Origin: Ctenosaura bakeri
Taxonomy: Eukaryota; Chordata; Lepidosauria; Squamata; Iguanidae
Reading direction: 5' to 3'
DNA length: 64,000 bases
Assembly: GCA_948474755.1 (NCBI GenBank)
Contig: CAOLHI010000079.1
Coordinates: forward strand, 1,054,001 to 1,118,000
The notes under the pieces were generated by a model that worked only from the letters and a program-made list of their open reading frames with translations, made no database searches and had not been told where the DNA came from. Within the stretch, counting starts at the first letter, position 1. Each line of letters opens with the position of its first letter. Shown piece by piece: positions 24,961 through 36,289 of this stretch. The translations under genes and the position numbers were made by a program.

Positions 24961-25409
24961 GAAAAACAGATTTTTGACTTGGCACAACTTCTCTAGAACC
25001 ACTCAAAGTCTGTTTTTTAAAGATTTATTTGGTGTAGATGTTGTTAGTTCTCCAGAGTATGAATTTAACTTTCCTTGAAGTTACGATATTAAAATATTAT
25101 GGAATAATTTCTCTTTGTAATGAACCTGTGTGGAGACGCACATGTAGTATATCTATCCTGGGCTAGAACTGCTTTGCACCTTATTTTTCCTGGTATGAGG
25201 ATTAATAATTAATATTGAAAGAAGCCTGTAAGTAACATGTCTGTTAATAACCAGACAACCACTCTTTCATTATATATACATTTATTGAGTTATTTCTGTT
25301 TCCATAGAAGAAAAGACACTCATGGATTTGGCCACCCAGTGCTTCTTAGGTTTTTCAAAGGGCCAAAGTAGTAAACATGTTGTCTTGATGATTTTATAAT
25401 CTGAGAAGT

Positions 25410-25500
25410 TGATGTTGCTGGATGATCTCCCCTCAGCCCTAACCAGCATAGCCAAGAGTAAGGGATAATGGGTTTTGTAGTCTAGCAACAGGTGTAGGAA
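25410..25500. repeat. Short palindromic repeat fragment
   Basis: 'tcagccctaaccagcatagcc' and 'gataatgggttttgtagtct' match the right half of the family described at 20790. Confidence 0.5.
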
Positions 25501-25504
25501 GAAA

Positions 25505-27000
25505 TATTTCCTGGCCCTGATCTAAAAGCACCTGTTGGAGGGGCATTCATAACAGAGCTGTGTTGTGGGAGGAGTGAATATCCAGCCCACTCCCCACTCA
25601 CCATATTCATTTTAATCCCTTTCAGGTACCTGTTTCTCTTACAGAAAAGAAAGAAGGAAAGATAGAGGTGCCTGTGACAGCTGTTGTAGGGGAGATTATT
25701 AAAACTGGCAGATTAATCTGTAAGAAAGATGAGATAACCCATTTGCTCATACAATCAGGATTTGAGGGTATATCCTATATATATTCCACTACTGCTTCCT
25801 GTTTCATTCATGCAAAAAATGTAGGAGAGGGCATATACAGCTATGCATGAATTCTCCATGTGTCTTGTGTGCTGTATATGTCAGGGTAGGGAAGCTACTG
25901 TGGATCCACTTCAGCCTCTCAGTAATTTTCCTATAAGCTGCACATTTATCATAACAAATACAGCTTTTAAGGAGTTATCTTTCAGAAAGCAGAAATTAGT
26001 CTAGATGAGAACATCTTCATCCTCTCCCAGGTTAATTCAGAAGAATTGTATTTCCATGTGACTAGTTTTGCCACAAGGTGGATTGTCCTTTGCGCAGGTG
26101 GAAAGCAATAAAAAAAAATTCATCTATGCACAGGACATTCCACCTTATGGCACACCTAGTCATGTGTAGAAACACACACTTCATAAACTTGACAAGCATT
26201 CTTGCTCGGGTTGATGATCGGGAGCATCAGCAAAAATGCAAGAAATCATATATTTCTATGTTGGGATGGGGTGAGGGGCTGCATCCAGAATTTGCTTCAG
26301 CTTATGAAAGGAGATTTATATTTATAGAAGGGATCATAAGCATTACTGTCTTTTGGTAGAGGGGACTGAAGCGCATTTTGTTAATGGAGCAAAAACTGCC
26401 CATGGAGTCCCTATTAGAAAAATTCACCCAGACAAATCTGTGCTTTCTATCCAAGAGCTTTTTCATTAGTCTGTTGCATTCTTCCTGGTATCTGCTATGA
26501 CTCAATTTTGCTGGAACGTGCTTGATTTGGTAATCGAGCCAGTAGGGCATGCAGCCCAATGCAATAATTGAAAAGACAAGCTGAAACATCTATCAGATAT
26601 TAGAAAGGGGGAAAATCTGCTAAGATGGTTATAGGATAAAGTGAAGCTGTAAGCATTATTTGAAATAGAAAAATTGGAAGCAAATAGGTTAAGTACTGTC
26701 TCCCCAACTTCTCTGTGCCCGTTGCCTAGTTGCTGCTGATTAAAGAGGAGAAAGGAGGGCAGGCTCTATAAGAATTGTTTTTTTATGGATGAAATAACCA
26801 GTCTCATCTTACCATACCAGGCTGGTTGCAAAAGATTGTTTTCAACACTCTGGTAATACTATATATTTCCTATTATTGTATAAAGGTGCAGAGTAAGGAA
26901 AATAAGTAATCACTTGTTGCTTTCCTGTAGCACCAGCAGTCATTCCTACTGCTTTGCACATTGCACTTTTAACCAACCTAATGTGAAAAATTAATACCTT
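25505..27000. other. Intergenic, nothing recognised
   Basis: This lies between the CDC40 3' region and a CR1 copy. Short open frames show no known domain or splice context. Confidence 0.4.
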
Positions 27001-27002
27001 CA

Positions 27003-28325
27003 ACACCTTCTTTGCCTCAGTCTTCTCCCAAAAGGAAAATAGTGCTCAACCTGAGGAAAATGGAGCAGGAATACCAGGAAAGATTTAAAGCAGATCAGTC
27101 TGTAAGCACTTATAAAGCAATGCAGTTGACTAAAAGTCAACATGGGTTTCTCAAAAACAATCATGCCAAACTAACCCCCGCCCCCACTTTTGGATAGAAT
27201 TACAAGCTTGGTTGATGAAGGGAAAGCTATGGATGTAGCATATCTTGATATTCTTGCAAACAAGCTTGTAAAATCTGGGCTAGACAATGCTACTATTAGG
27301 GGGAGTAGTAATTGGTTGACTGACCAAACCCAAAGGGTGCTCCCCAATGGCTCCTCTTCATCTTGGAGAAAAGTGATTAATCAGGTGCCACAGTAAAGTT
27401 CTGTCCTCGGTCTAGTGCTATTCAACGTCTGTATCAATGACTTGGATCAGGGAACAGAGGACATGCTTATCAAATTTCCAGATGACACCAACTTGAGAGG
27501 GGTAGCTAGTACCCCAGAGGATAGGATCAGAATTCAAAATGACCTTAACAGATTAGAGAGCTGGGCCAATGCTAACAAAATGAAGTTCAACAGGGAGAAA
27601 CATAAGGTACTACACTTGGGTAGAAAAATGAAATACAGAGATACAGGATGGAGGACCTGGCTTGACCACAGTACATATGAAACAGATCTACGAGTCTTAG
27701 TGGACCACAAGTCAATGGTGTGATATGGCTGCTTAAAAAGCCAATACGATTCTAGGCTGCATCAATAGGAGTATAGTGCCTCGATCAAGAGAAGTAATAG
27801 TACCACTCTATTCTGCTTTGGTCAGACCCCACCTGGAATACTGTGTCCAGTTCTGGGCACCATAATTCAAGAAGAATGTTAACAACCTGGAACATGTCCA
27901 AAGGAGAGTGACAAAAATAGTAAAGACCTGGAAATCATGCCCTATGAGGAGTAATCTAGGGAGCTGGGTATGTTTAACCTGGAGAAGAGTAGGTGACATA
28001 ATAGCTATGTTTAAATATTCAAAGAGTTATCATATAGAAGATCGAGCAAGTTTGTTTTCTGTTGCTCCAGAGATCAGGACACAGAGCAATGGCTCCAAGC
28101 TACAGGAAAAGATATTCTATCTAAATATTAGAAAGATCTTCCTGAGGGTAAGACCTGTTCAGCAGTGGAATATTCTGCCTTGGAATGTGGTGGAGTCTCC
28201 TTTGGAGGTTTGTAACAGAGGCTGGATGCCCATCTGTTGGCAGTGCTTTGATTGTATATTCTCACATAGCAAGAGATTGGACTGGATGGCCCTTGTGGTT
28301 TCTTCCTACTCTATGATTTGCTGAT
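27003..28325 (+). mobile_element. CR1-type LINE, 5'-truncated, with decayed reverse transcriptase
   Basis: This is the longest CR1 copy here. Three broken frames read as the CR1 RT domain: one with NKLVKSGLDNATIRGSSNWL, then VLFNVCINDLDQGTEDMLIK followed by FPDDTNLRG (the FADD-type active-site block, with A changed to P), and NANKMKFNREKHKVLHLGRK. The 3' half has the 'ggtcagaccccacctggaat' block, the post-RT region and the 3' end 'actggatggcccttgtgg'. In-frame stops and frameshifts make it inactive. Confidence 0.88.
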
Positions 28326-28997
28326 TCTAATATGTAGCATGAGATGACTAAATGCACATAACGACATTATAGAAGAAGTGGTGGGAACTAGCAGTCCTGC
28401 CATTTTCAGGAACAACCTCGCGCACATAATATCATTTAATTTCATGCTGTGCTAATCTTATTTGTCACTTGGCTTCATTTGTGTTCCTGTCTGATTTCAA
28501 ACAAGTAGTATAGTATCCTTTGAGCAGATGCAGGGAGTGGAGAAAGCCTGGTCCATAGATCACATGGCACCACCATCCAGAGATTTTTTGCAGTGTCTTG
28601 GCTTTACAAAGAGATTTCCCCACAAGCACCCAAATCTCAAAAAAAAAAAGTTCTAAAAACATTTGAAGTTGATCATTTATTTATTTGTTAAAAACCTGCT
28701 GCTCTTGGAGCAGTGTTTTGCGAGCAGTGTTTTGCCCTTCGTTCATTTGCTTGTTGCACATTCTGCCCAAATCCATTAGAAGTTCAACAACACTTAGCAC
28801 TGAAGAGTCAAGAATGACTGAGAGTGGGCGGCAGTAATAGTGCGAGTTAGTCTGAATGACCCAAAGTGTCCTCCCTTCTTGCCCTACCTATTCCCTCTAT
28901 GATGCAAACTGATATTCTTGGTGATGTTTTCTCCACTTCCTTTCTTCCCAGTTTCTCTCTCAGCAATTCCTTAGAATGAAGCTACATTACGGTACAT

Positions 28998-29213
28998 TCT
29001 CCAAGAGAAGGAGGTCTGTTCTGCTAGTAAACAGGGTATGGCTAGATGATGTTTTCACCCCTACTTCCCACCAGTGAGCAAGGATGCAACAACCAGAAAC
29101 AGTACGCCTGTCACAAGTCCCCATCACAGCCTCACTCAGTGGGAGGGGAGGTAGAAATGTTATTGACCCACACCCCAATCACCAGCAGAACAGACCTCCT
29201 TCTCTTGAAGCTA
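28998..29213. mobile_element. Foldback element with ~27-bp inverted termini
   Basis: The left arm 'agagaaggaggtctgttctg' (from 29004) is the inverse of 'cagaacagacctccttctct' (to 29204). The match extends inward imperfectly through 'caccccta'/'gggaggggaggtag' toward the centre. This is a MITE-like structure of about 215 bp; no clear target duplication was found. Facing open frames on both strands share the word SRTDLLLLE because of the palindrome. Confidence 0.7.
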
Positions 29214-29912
29214 CTGCTGCTCACAGACTTGGGGGGACAGTTATAATCATGGCAATAGTACTACATTGTGACTACATAGGGATTGTGAATACAGAGCAGT
29301 TACAGCTGCATAACTTTTTTTTTTTTTGCCACATAACATTTTCTTTGTAAGAATACCTAAAGGTCTCCAGTTGTCTCCTTATCTGATAAAGACAGATTGC
29401 AGAGGGCTGCAATAATAGCCATATCTTCTAGAACAGCAGATCTGAAGAAAAGAAATACTAAAGCATCCTCATTATTGTTGTGAGGTAAATAGCAGAGGCA
29501 GACAGGGCCATTTTAAGAATTCCTTTTATCTGCTAAAGAGAGCCATTAAAGGAGCAGGGTGACACATACTTGTCAGACATTTAATATGTAACACATTGGC
29601 CAGAGTTGCTTGACGGGTATTCCAGGGATCCACGGGAACCTTCATCTCCTGGGACTGAGCAATACACATTCACTCAGTTGCTCTCATTTGCAGTGGGAGC
29701 AGTTAACAAACCACAGAGTGTTGGTAATTTTTGTTTATTGTTTTGTGCAAACCTGGCAGTTTGTTTGTCTCCCAACAAGTCAGAGACTGAATTCATGGTT
29801 TGTTTTAGGCATGCTTGTGAATTCCACCTCTGGGCGGACTTACAAAGGATAAAACAAAACTAAGAACCTCAACCTTCCACCAGGGTAACTTATGAAAATT
29901 TAACAATTTAGG

Positions 29913-29918
29913 TTTATT
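29913..29918 (-). promoter_or_regulatory. Candidate poly(A) signal of METTL24
   Basis: On the - strand this reads AATAAA, about 370 nt after the METTL24 stop codon. It is the nearest canonical signal in the right orientation; a second lies near 29733. Assignment is by position only. Confidence 0.35.
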
Positions 29919-30289
29919 CATTCCAACATCTTATCTTTTCACTTGAGAAGAAACAACTTACTTAGATGATATATATTTTTACCTTTTTAATCTGTAATGG
30001 TGGTGGCACAAAATCTGAACAGGACTGCACTGATCTGCAGCTGTGTGCACACATAAAAAAACCAAATACTTTATATGCAGCTGTTTCCTCTTTTAGGAAA
30101 GAAAACACTGTGCCTTTCCACTTTGGGGTTTAATGATTAAAAAAATACATACATGAACATTTTCTTATATTAATTTTGCTGCTTCTGTCTTTGCATGCAT
30201 CTTCACATCAGTCCATGTCTCCAAAGTCACCTTCAACCATACTGCCAAAGGGGAAAATTCACAGCTCACTTCAGAATTGCTCAAGCCAA

Positions 30290-30604
30290 CTATTTCCATC
30301 TTGTGTTCACCCAGCTCAGTGTATAACAACTGCTTGCATTGAAGGCTTCCCTTTTGAGAAACACCTGTGGTTTCAACAAGTCTTTGTAAGTGTGAAAAAG
30401 TCTGAAGTCCTTTAGTTCTAATTCTTTGAGGAGGCTGTACCAGTACCGGACCACAGTGCTGTCATTGCCACTGACCTCAAATCCAGGCCAGTGCAAGTGG
30501 ATCTCAAAGACCAGTTGTCCTATCTGTTCCACAATGTCCTCCAAGATCAGGTTCTCCAAAATTTTCCACTCTGCACTCTCCATATCTGCTTTAAGGACAT
30601 CGAT
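30290..30604 (-). CDS. METTL24: METTL24 terminal coding exon (methyltransferase-like 24)
   Basis: Read on the - strand, the acceptor ttgttacag at 30605-30613 is followed by an open exon of 104 codons and a TAG at 30292-30290. It starts [20 protein letters not shown] and continues through the conserved block [18 protein letters not shown]. It ends [14 protein letters not shown], the known C-terminus of vertebrate METTL24. [13 protein letters not shown] matches the family's counterpart of the FkbM-type 'LKxDxEGxE' methyltransferase motif; METTL24 is a predicted SAM-dependent methyltransferase whose substrate is not established. The exon starts in phase 0. The open frame runs on into the intron to 30787, but the splice site and family alignment set the boundary at 30604. 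No upstream METTL24 exon was recognised in the following 33 kb. The gene is convergent with CDC40. Confidence 0.93.
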   Translation of the reverse strand: MDVLKADMESAEWKILENLILEDIVEQIGQLVFEIHLHWPGFEVSGNDSTVVRYWYSLLKELELKDFRLFHTYKDLLKPQVFLKREAFNASSCYTLSWVNTRWK

Positions 30605-31324
30605 CTGTAACAAATAGGATGATGTGAAAGGCAAGCTGACATACTGGAGATAAAAGAAATGTGTCCTTAAGCACAGTGGAAAAAGAGAAAGACAGTTTCC
30701 ATGCCATGAGAGGCTAAAAGGAGATTCCAATGAAGAGATATAAAAGGTATACAAAACCACAATAGAAAATAATGGCCATTTTGGCAAATAGAACCTGCAC
30801 TTGTTATCTTATATATTAACAGCAAACTCATTTGGCAAATGTTCATCCACATGTAGCCGAAAGCAAGTCATCCATACACAAGAAGCTGGGACCAGTAGGC
30901 TTGGGGGAATCCCAAGGTTTGGGGAAATACTAGACAATTTCAAGGGGATTCATAAAGGGGAGGGAAGTCTAAAATAGTCCCCAAAAACTTTGCCTGTTCA
31001 ATGACCACTGAATGCCATTGCAGAAGTGTGTGGAAAATGGGAGAAGAGTGGAATAGAGTATCCTAGAAGACAGCATGGCTAGCTGGAAGGAAACTTCAGA
31101 AGAAGTGGAGTTCTACTGAAACATTTTCTTGCAGGTTCCAGTTACTAAACATTTTGGTCAAGTCCAGTGTTTGTCCCAACAAGAGTATATCCATTTTAAA
31201 TTAATGGGACTTATGTAAGAGATGACTAAAAATTCGCATTCATCAGTGGGACCTATTAGAATGAAGAGAACTTTCATAAGTGATCACCAATAACTCCCAT
31301 TCATTTCACTAGGTCTGCTCTGGA

Positions 31325-31530
31325 AGAGTGGCCTAAACACCCTAAAGGCACCAGACCCCGTCTGATCTTGGAAGATAAGCAGGGTCATCTCTGGTTCATA
31401 CTTGGACGAGAGATTGCCAGTGAATACCATGTGCTGTAGGCTATATTTCTGAAGAAGGAACTGGTAAAACCACCTCTAAATATTCCTTGCCTAAGAAAAC
31501 ACTATGAAATTCATGGGCTCACGGTAAATT
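31325..31530 (+). repeat. 5S rRNA-derived SINE
   Basis: 'ccgtctgatcttggaagata' and 'catacttggacgagagattg' match 5S rRNA, ending 'gtgctgtaggct'. The same body as the 18074 copy follows ('attccttgcctaagaaaaca'). It is immediately followed by an L2-type LINE end. Confidence 0.85.
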
Positions 31531-32020
31531 TTAAAGGCCTTTAAAGCCCTTTATTGCTTGGGGCCAGCCTACCTGCAGGATCGCCTTCTCCCATATAATC
31601 CGCCCCACACACTAAGGTCCTCTGGAGGAATTTACTGCAGCCAGTCAGAACTAGGTTGGCTGCAGTTACCCAGAGGACCTTCTCTTCTATCGCTCCCAAG
31701 TTATGGAATGGCCTGCCGGAGGAGACCCAGCATATTACCAGTCTTGTCTGCTTTAAAAAAGCAGTCAAGACTGTTCTCTTCTGACAGGCCTTCCCAGATT
31801 AGTACTCCACCGTCTCCCACCAGCTGTCTTGCTGTTCTTTAATAATTAGTTGATTGTAGTTAATGTGTTTTAGGGGGTTGGTTTTTAGTTAATGTGTTTT
31901 AGGGGGGTTTAGATGGGTTGGTGGGTGGGGAGGATGGGTTATGTTTTAATGCTTTTAATGTATTTGATGTATTGTTGTAGTACTGCCTCGATCCATGGGG
32001 AGAGGTGGGATATAAATAAA

Positions 32021-32076
<56 letters not shown>
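31530..32076 (+). repeat. L2-type LINE 3' end with (ATT)n
   Basis: It reads as the decayed C-terminus of a LINE ORF ('ggggccagcctacctgcagg', 'aatggcctgccggaggagac') and then a 3' UTR with 'gcctcgatccatggggagag'. It ends in an ATT repeat of about 55 bp at 32018-32076. The open frame at 31558-31842 is this decayed C-terminus and not a gene. Confidence 0.8.
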
Positions 32077-32078
<2 letters not shown>

Positions 32079-32751
32079 TGACAGGCGATTTGAAGGCAGA
32101 CATACACAGACAAGCATTGGCTGACATGAAAACTGGACTTATGCCACAATATCTATCAAATCCTTACCAATAATCTTCCAAGTTCCATCTTGCTCATCTT
32201 CACAAGTCTTAGAGGCAACCAATTATTGCATTTTCATTTTAAATTTTCCCAAAGATACTCTATGAACCTATTCATGTGCTACAACTTGGCTCAAATCCTG
32301 CAAGCTCATACATCTAACCATACTCACTCCTTTTCAAATAATGCAACCACCATAACTGACTTAGTGAACATCACACACAGATTTTACTTTCTGAAGCAGT
32401 GACTGTTTGACTGACTTTCTGAATTCAGTGACTGTTAACTGTACAACTTGGGTCTAGACAACCTCCTAGAAAATGTTTATTCCTGTGGAATGGCTGGTCC
32501 TTCTCATAGCAATCATAATGTTGGTGTGACTGTTAAGAAGATGCCTCAGAAAGACAAGAGAGGCGCAGCGGCCAAGATTTTGTCAAAAAAGCCATCCCAG
32601 CTGTTCCAGCCTTTTCTTTCTGTATGACTTGGCAGAAAAACATGCCATCTGTCACTTTTATGGGCACTAAAGTAACTCCAAAACACAGAGACATCCATAG
32701 CTGCCTTGACAGCTCCACACATAATAAACAACTTGGCACTTTAGAGTCTGC

Positions 32752-33040
32752 TGTGTGTGTGTGTGTGTGTGTGTATGTGTCTTCAAGTCACCTGTTGATT
32801 TATGGCATTCCCATGAATTTTATAGGATTTTCTTAGTAAAGGAATAATCAGAGGTGATTGCTCCAATTCTTTCTCCTGAAATATAGCCTACAGCACCTGA
32901 TATAATCTTGCCCTAAATACTGTAAAGGCACCAGATCCCACCTAATGGAAGACTGCCAACGAATATCAGGTGTTGTAGGGTAGCCATGAGATTGCCATAA
33001 GTCAACAGGCAAATTGAAGGCACATACAAACACACAAAAT
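32752..33040. repeat. Rearranged composite of tRNA-SINE tail and 5S-derived piece
   Basis: A TG repeat (from 32752) leads into the inverted SINE tail 'gtcttcaagtcacctgttga'. Next comes 'atagcctacagcacctgat', the inverted end of a 5S-derived unit, then a forward 5S-like piece 'aaaggcaccagatcccacct' and 'ggtgttgtagg'. It ends 'gccataagtcaacaggc' with CA repeats. Pieces of two SINE families are joined in both orientations. Confidence 0.55.
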
Positions 33041-33879
33041 CTTTGAATCTTTGCCTTCTAGTAGTCCAACTTTTTAAAAGACCAAAATCATCATGAATCA
33101 AGATACAAAGGCTGGCATCCTGCTGATGTCTTACACAAGCATAAGCTCCCTTGTGCACGTCCTTGTGCTTTTTTGGCCAATGCATAATGTGCATATTCAA
33201 TCAAAGGTTACACAAGTGATGCAACATAGTGCCATTGCACATTGCTTCAAACAGCATATTGCACATTGGGCACTGATTGTATCGATGTGCAATATGCATT
33301 TGATTGTGAAATATTGCAATTTTGTAATGATGTAGATTAGCTCAACCAAAGCTTAACTGTTACACTATATCTCTATGATGCAGGACCTCAGTCAAGGCTT
33401 ATTGAAATGGAATTTTGTAAAGCAAATTTCAGGCAGCATTCTCATTTGCAGTGAAAATTATTTCAGTGACAGTGGCTGTTGTTTCTATGCCATCCTTGGC
33501 TTCCTCCAGCCCAAATTGTATTTCCCCTGGTAGGCTGGAGCCAAAATCTGCCTCTGTAGAAAATGAGGCTGTTTCAGTCTGCAGAAGGCTCCCTTCTTTA
33601 TCTGATCTTCATGGATTCTCTCACCCAACCACTCATAGCACAGCACAGCCCATTCTTCACCCTCTCTGTACAAAGAAGTCCACTTCCCAGTTGCAACCCA
33701 ATATGCTTAAGGCCAAATACACTGTACAACACCATAATATTTAGTATGTGATTCAATCAGTCAAGCATTTTTTAAGTATCATGTGTTTCAACAAGAGAGT
33801 CAGGTATGCAGTTAGTCCCCCTAAGTGAAATCAACTGCCTTTAGCTTTCGCCAAAAGAAAACTTTCGAAAACAAAATTT

Positions 33880-34000
33880 TCAAAGGAGGAGGAGTCATGC
33901 TGCACAGCAAAAAAGGTTCTGTGCCACCTTAAAGAGTAACATATTTACTGCACAAATTAGTTAGTCTTCAAGGTGCCACAGGACACCCTCAGGGTTTTGG
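33880..34000 (+). repeat. Interspersed repeat, 'gtgccaccttaaagagtaac' family
   Basis: 'gttctgtgccaccttaaaga' with 'tagtcttcaaggtgccacagg' belongs to a repeat family widespread in reptiles; another copy is at 63525-63690. The family's class is not clear to me. Confidence 0.5.
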
Positions 34001-34299
34001 AAAATAGTTATCAATGGAAATGGCAAATCTGTTGAAGTGATGCTTTGTGAATTATGGCTGTGATAATCCTCCAGTCTAATGAGCCACTATTAAATATCCC
34101 AATATGCTGCATTTCACTTTATATTCATCCTGAGATCACGTAAGGATACTTAAAAGGACTAATATGATTATGGATTGCCTTTTTAAAACAGGACTAGAAC
34201 AGTCCTTTGAGACTGGCTGTCAAATAGCTGAAAGGGATTAATCCCTTCTAAGGAAAAAAAGTACAAACATGGGTTATTTTGAGGGAGAAGCACATGCAG

Positions 34300-35360
34300 G
34301 TCAGGTTATTTTCTGAAGTATAACAAGGACTGCAGGATAGCTACCACAGATTTGATCAGCACAAAAGCATCTACAGGAAAAAAATCTCTAGTAAAAAGGA
34401 GATTTTCCAGTAGCGTCCTTATAGCATGTAGAGGGGAATTTGGAGAGCTTATCAGTATTCCTGTCAGTTGTTTCCTGTCTTCACCCAGAGCCACAGCTGT
34501 CTGCTTACGTCTACCAAAAGAAAAAGCTGAGCTCCTCTTGGATGACAAAGAAAAGCGTGTGCTCATCACAAGGCTCCATATGGTGATAATTCAGTTGTCA
34601 CATCTCAGTTTTGTAGTTTTTTGCTTTGCTTTTGTTTCTAAAGCTTGGAAGATCCTTTTAGAACTGCAATTTCCTGAATCCCTATGCTTGTAGGCGAGAT
34701 TCTGGGAGGCATAATCCAACAATAAGTTACCTACTCTTTACATTGACTTCAATACTTTAAAAATCTGCCAACAACCATCAGGCCAGTGTGTGCAAGGCAA
34801 CCACCTTGTAGAGGTTCTGCATTGCAAATGTCCATATGCAGTGAAATATTTCTGCACAATGGACCACTAAATGGGCCTTTTTCTCTAGGACAATCCCTAA
34901 AGGGCTTAGGCCCAGGATTCCCAAAGTGTTGCTTCCTCCCATACAAGCTTGCCCACCAGTGGTATAGCATATACAAGGCCTGCAGGGCCAAAATGCCAGA
35001 ATATTTTGCATCATCCAGGACAATTATGCCATCTGACACTACCACCCCAGATTTCCATGTTCTTTCTCTGTTTAGATGTACTTCTCCCAACAGATGGGAT
35101 GGGAATGGATTTTTTTACCAGCAACAATATTGTTGATATAAGCTATACCTGTTGCAGTGCAAAGCATTTTGGAGTGGCCTGGTCTTGTATGGGCAGATGA
35201 GACCCATTAGGTTTCCAAAGACCCATTCCTGGTAGAGAAGAAAACTGACCAGAACAGATTTTTTATAATGGATTTGCTCTGCAGCCTGAACTTTTAGGAA
35301 TTCCTTGGTGGCACAGATACAGAACACCTCCACTTCTTCCTCAGCCATCATGCTACTGTC
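34300..35360. other. Open-frame cluster without recognised function
   Basis: Overlapping open frames of 78-116 codons occur on both strands (for example - strand 35090-34749 and 35351-35115; + strand 34352-34693 and 34786-35136). None shows a domain I recognise and no convincing splice structure joins them. A decayed transposon or retrocopy is possible. A short palindromic repeat fragment lies at 34640-34730. Confidence 0.3.
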
Positions 35361-35782
35361 ACCAGCTGCCTAAGATCTGCTGGGCAAGCACTTTGCTGTG
35401 GGAGTATGGTTGGCTGTGACAATAGTTGTGGCTTTAAGAGTGTCTTCTCTTGAATCTGTGTAACACATTGCCCACAGTCCCCTCATTAACTATCTTCTGC
35501 CAGCTAGTAAAGATTTGAGTTACCTCAAGAAGCTTTTGCTCTCATCAACAGATCATATTTGTACCAGCAATTTGTTTTTATCTGTCCCCCTTCTTGCATC
35601 ATATTTTGTTTGGTACTCATTTTGTGATGAGATTATGCCTTTAATTGTTGCCAGGGATGTAGCCAGCTTGAATTGTCTAACTAAACATGATCCTATAAGG
35701 AAAGAAAGGAAACTCTTCAATCTCTATGGTGAACTACTGCATCCAAATAGAATCTTCTATTAGAACAGCCACAATTTAAAAG

Positions 35783-36215
35783 AGGGGTGGGCAAAGTATC
35801 GCCTGTGAGCTACCCACAGCCCCCGGGGTATTTTTGTAAACCTCAGCCCCCTCAGAATATTTTTCATTTTTTTCACATTAAAATGGCCCCAGGAAAATAT
35901 AGAGGGTATTTCCACAATGTTTTGGAGGCCCTTCTGGGTCTCTCAGAGTCAATAGCAATTTTTGGACTTTTCCAAAACATTTCCCCCCTAAATGTCCAGT
36001 AGGGGATACAAGGTACATTTCCAACACATTTTGTACCCATCTCTCTAGTCAATTTAGGCTCAAGAGGGCCTGTTTGAAATAGAAAGTGAACAGGAAATTA
36101 CTGCTGCTCACTTCCTGTTGTTATAAAAAGAGCTTTCCTGGGCCTAAAATGGCCCACGAAGGCCCCATTTCCCCTAGAGGGTGCTTGTGGGCAAAAATAC
36201 ATTCGATTTGTGATT
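35783..36215 (+). mobile_element. hAT-like MITE, diverged copy
   Basis: It opens 'gaggggtgggcaaagtatcg' and shares internal blocks with the 43637 copy: 'tttccacaatgttttggagg', 'cctgggcctaaaatggccca' and 'tagagggtgcttgtgggcaa'. The right terminus is lost. Confidence 0.65.
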
Positions 36216-36289
36216 TGTATTTATTTATTTTCAGGAGGAGGTACAATGGAGAAGTGAAGCCCTCCAAAGTCTGAAGGAATATGTTTCTG

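Noticed and set aside
30605..30787. Extension of the METTL24 frame upstream of the exon
   Set aside because: An acceptor at 30605-30613 and the family alignment place the exon start at 30604; the extension is intron sequence.
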